Of a DNA stretch of 5,874 bases, positions 5,827-5,874 are shown piece by piece. Positions within the stretch are counted from its first letter, which is position 1. Every line of letters begins with the position of its first letter. The translations under genes and the position numbers were made by a program. A model generated the notes under the pieces. It was not told the DNA's origin, searched no databases, and was given only the letters and a program-made list of their open reading frames with translations. This DNA comes from Bacteroidia bacterium (GTDB lineage Bacteria > Bacteroidota > Bacteroidia > Bacteroidales > Azobacteroidaceae): assembly GCA_025996815.1 (NCBI GenBank), contig BNTT01000173.1, forward strand, positions 1 through 5,874, read 5' to 3'.

Positions 5827-5874
5827 CCGATTCCTACGTGCAAGCCCATTTCATGTACGAATCGCCGCTGCTGT
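5825..5874 (+). repeat. 50-bp direct copy of 5400-5449, running off the window
   Basis: The last 50 bases are identical to 5400-5449. Its end also pairs with the end of the inverted copy (acagcagcg at 5818-5826 against cgctgctgt at 5866-5874). Nothing else is visible in the stretch after 5758: no promoter, terminator, RNA gene or att-like site. Confidence 0.9.

Noticed and set aside
5646..5849. 67-residue minus-strand open frame starting MGLHVGIG
   Set aside because: Its first half is out-of-frame sequence from the copied outer-membrane gene, and only the last ~37 codons look like a real protein, so it is not an intact gene.
1..5874. CRISPR arrays, tRNA or rRNA genes, insertion sequences, defence or phage modules
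   Set aside because: No spaced direct repeats, cloverleaf, transposase motifs or other hallmarks were seen on either strand; the only long repeats are the terminal copies.

Overview
The window reads as a piece of a Bacteroidota chromosome (roughly half G+C) with ordinary core genes. It is probably a contig or contig end, because dnaX is cut at base 1 and the last ~115 bases are rearranged copies of sequence from earlier in the window. The phylum call rests on four points: the tau-type DnaX tail, the paired MlaE/MlaF-like genes, an outer-membrane protein of the DUF5686 type, and three promoters with the Bacteroidota -7 motif TAnnTTTG.

Layout. Bases 1-1190 (+) hold the 3' two-thirds of dnaX (clamp-loader tau/gamma). 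An A10 tract lies exactly where the conserved clamp-loader core ends and the tau linker begins. Convergent to it, after a 12-bp gap, lie a lipid-transport type ABC ATPase (1203-1961, -) and its permease (1962-2702, -), stop codon abutting start codon. Upstream of these, also on the minus strand, is a Crp/Fnr-family regulator (2750-3448). It is divergent from a 707-residue outer-membrane protein (3526-5649, +). The divergent control region is only 77 bp, and the two -7 elements sit back to back 22 bp apart. The regulator and permease promoters share an identical 14-bp core, so the transporter probably has its own promoter as well as possible read-through from the regulator.

The tail (5650-5874) holds no complete gene. 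It begins with what looks like the last ~37 codons of a convergent minus-strand gene, whose stop overlaps that of the outer-membrane gene. It then switches at 5759 into a 68-bp inverted copy of 5441-5508 and at about 5825 into a 50-bp direct copy of 5400-5449 that runs off the end. This double fold-back is most simply an amplification or assembly chimera.

No new multi-gene system is visible. The most interesting biology is the likely programmed slippage site in dnaX, where both alternative frames hit a stop almost at once. Next come an in-frame palindromic repeat and a G8 tract inside the outer-membrane gene. All family calls come from reading motifs; no database search was run.
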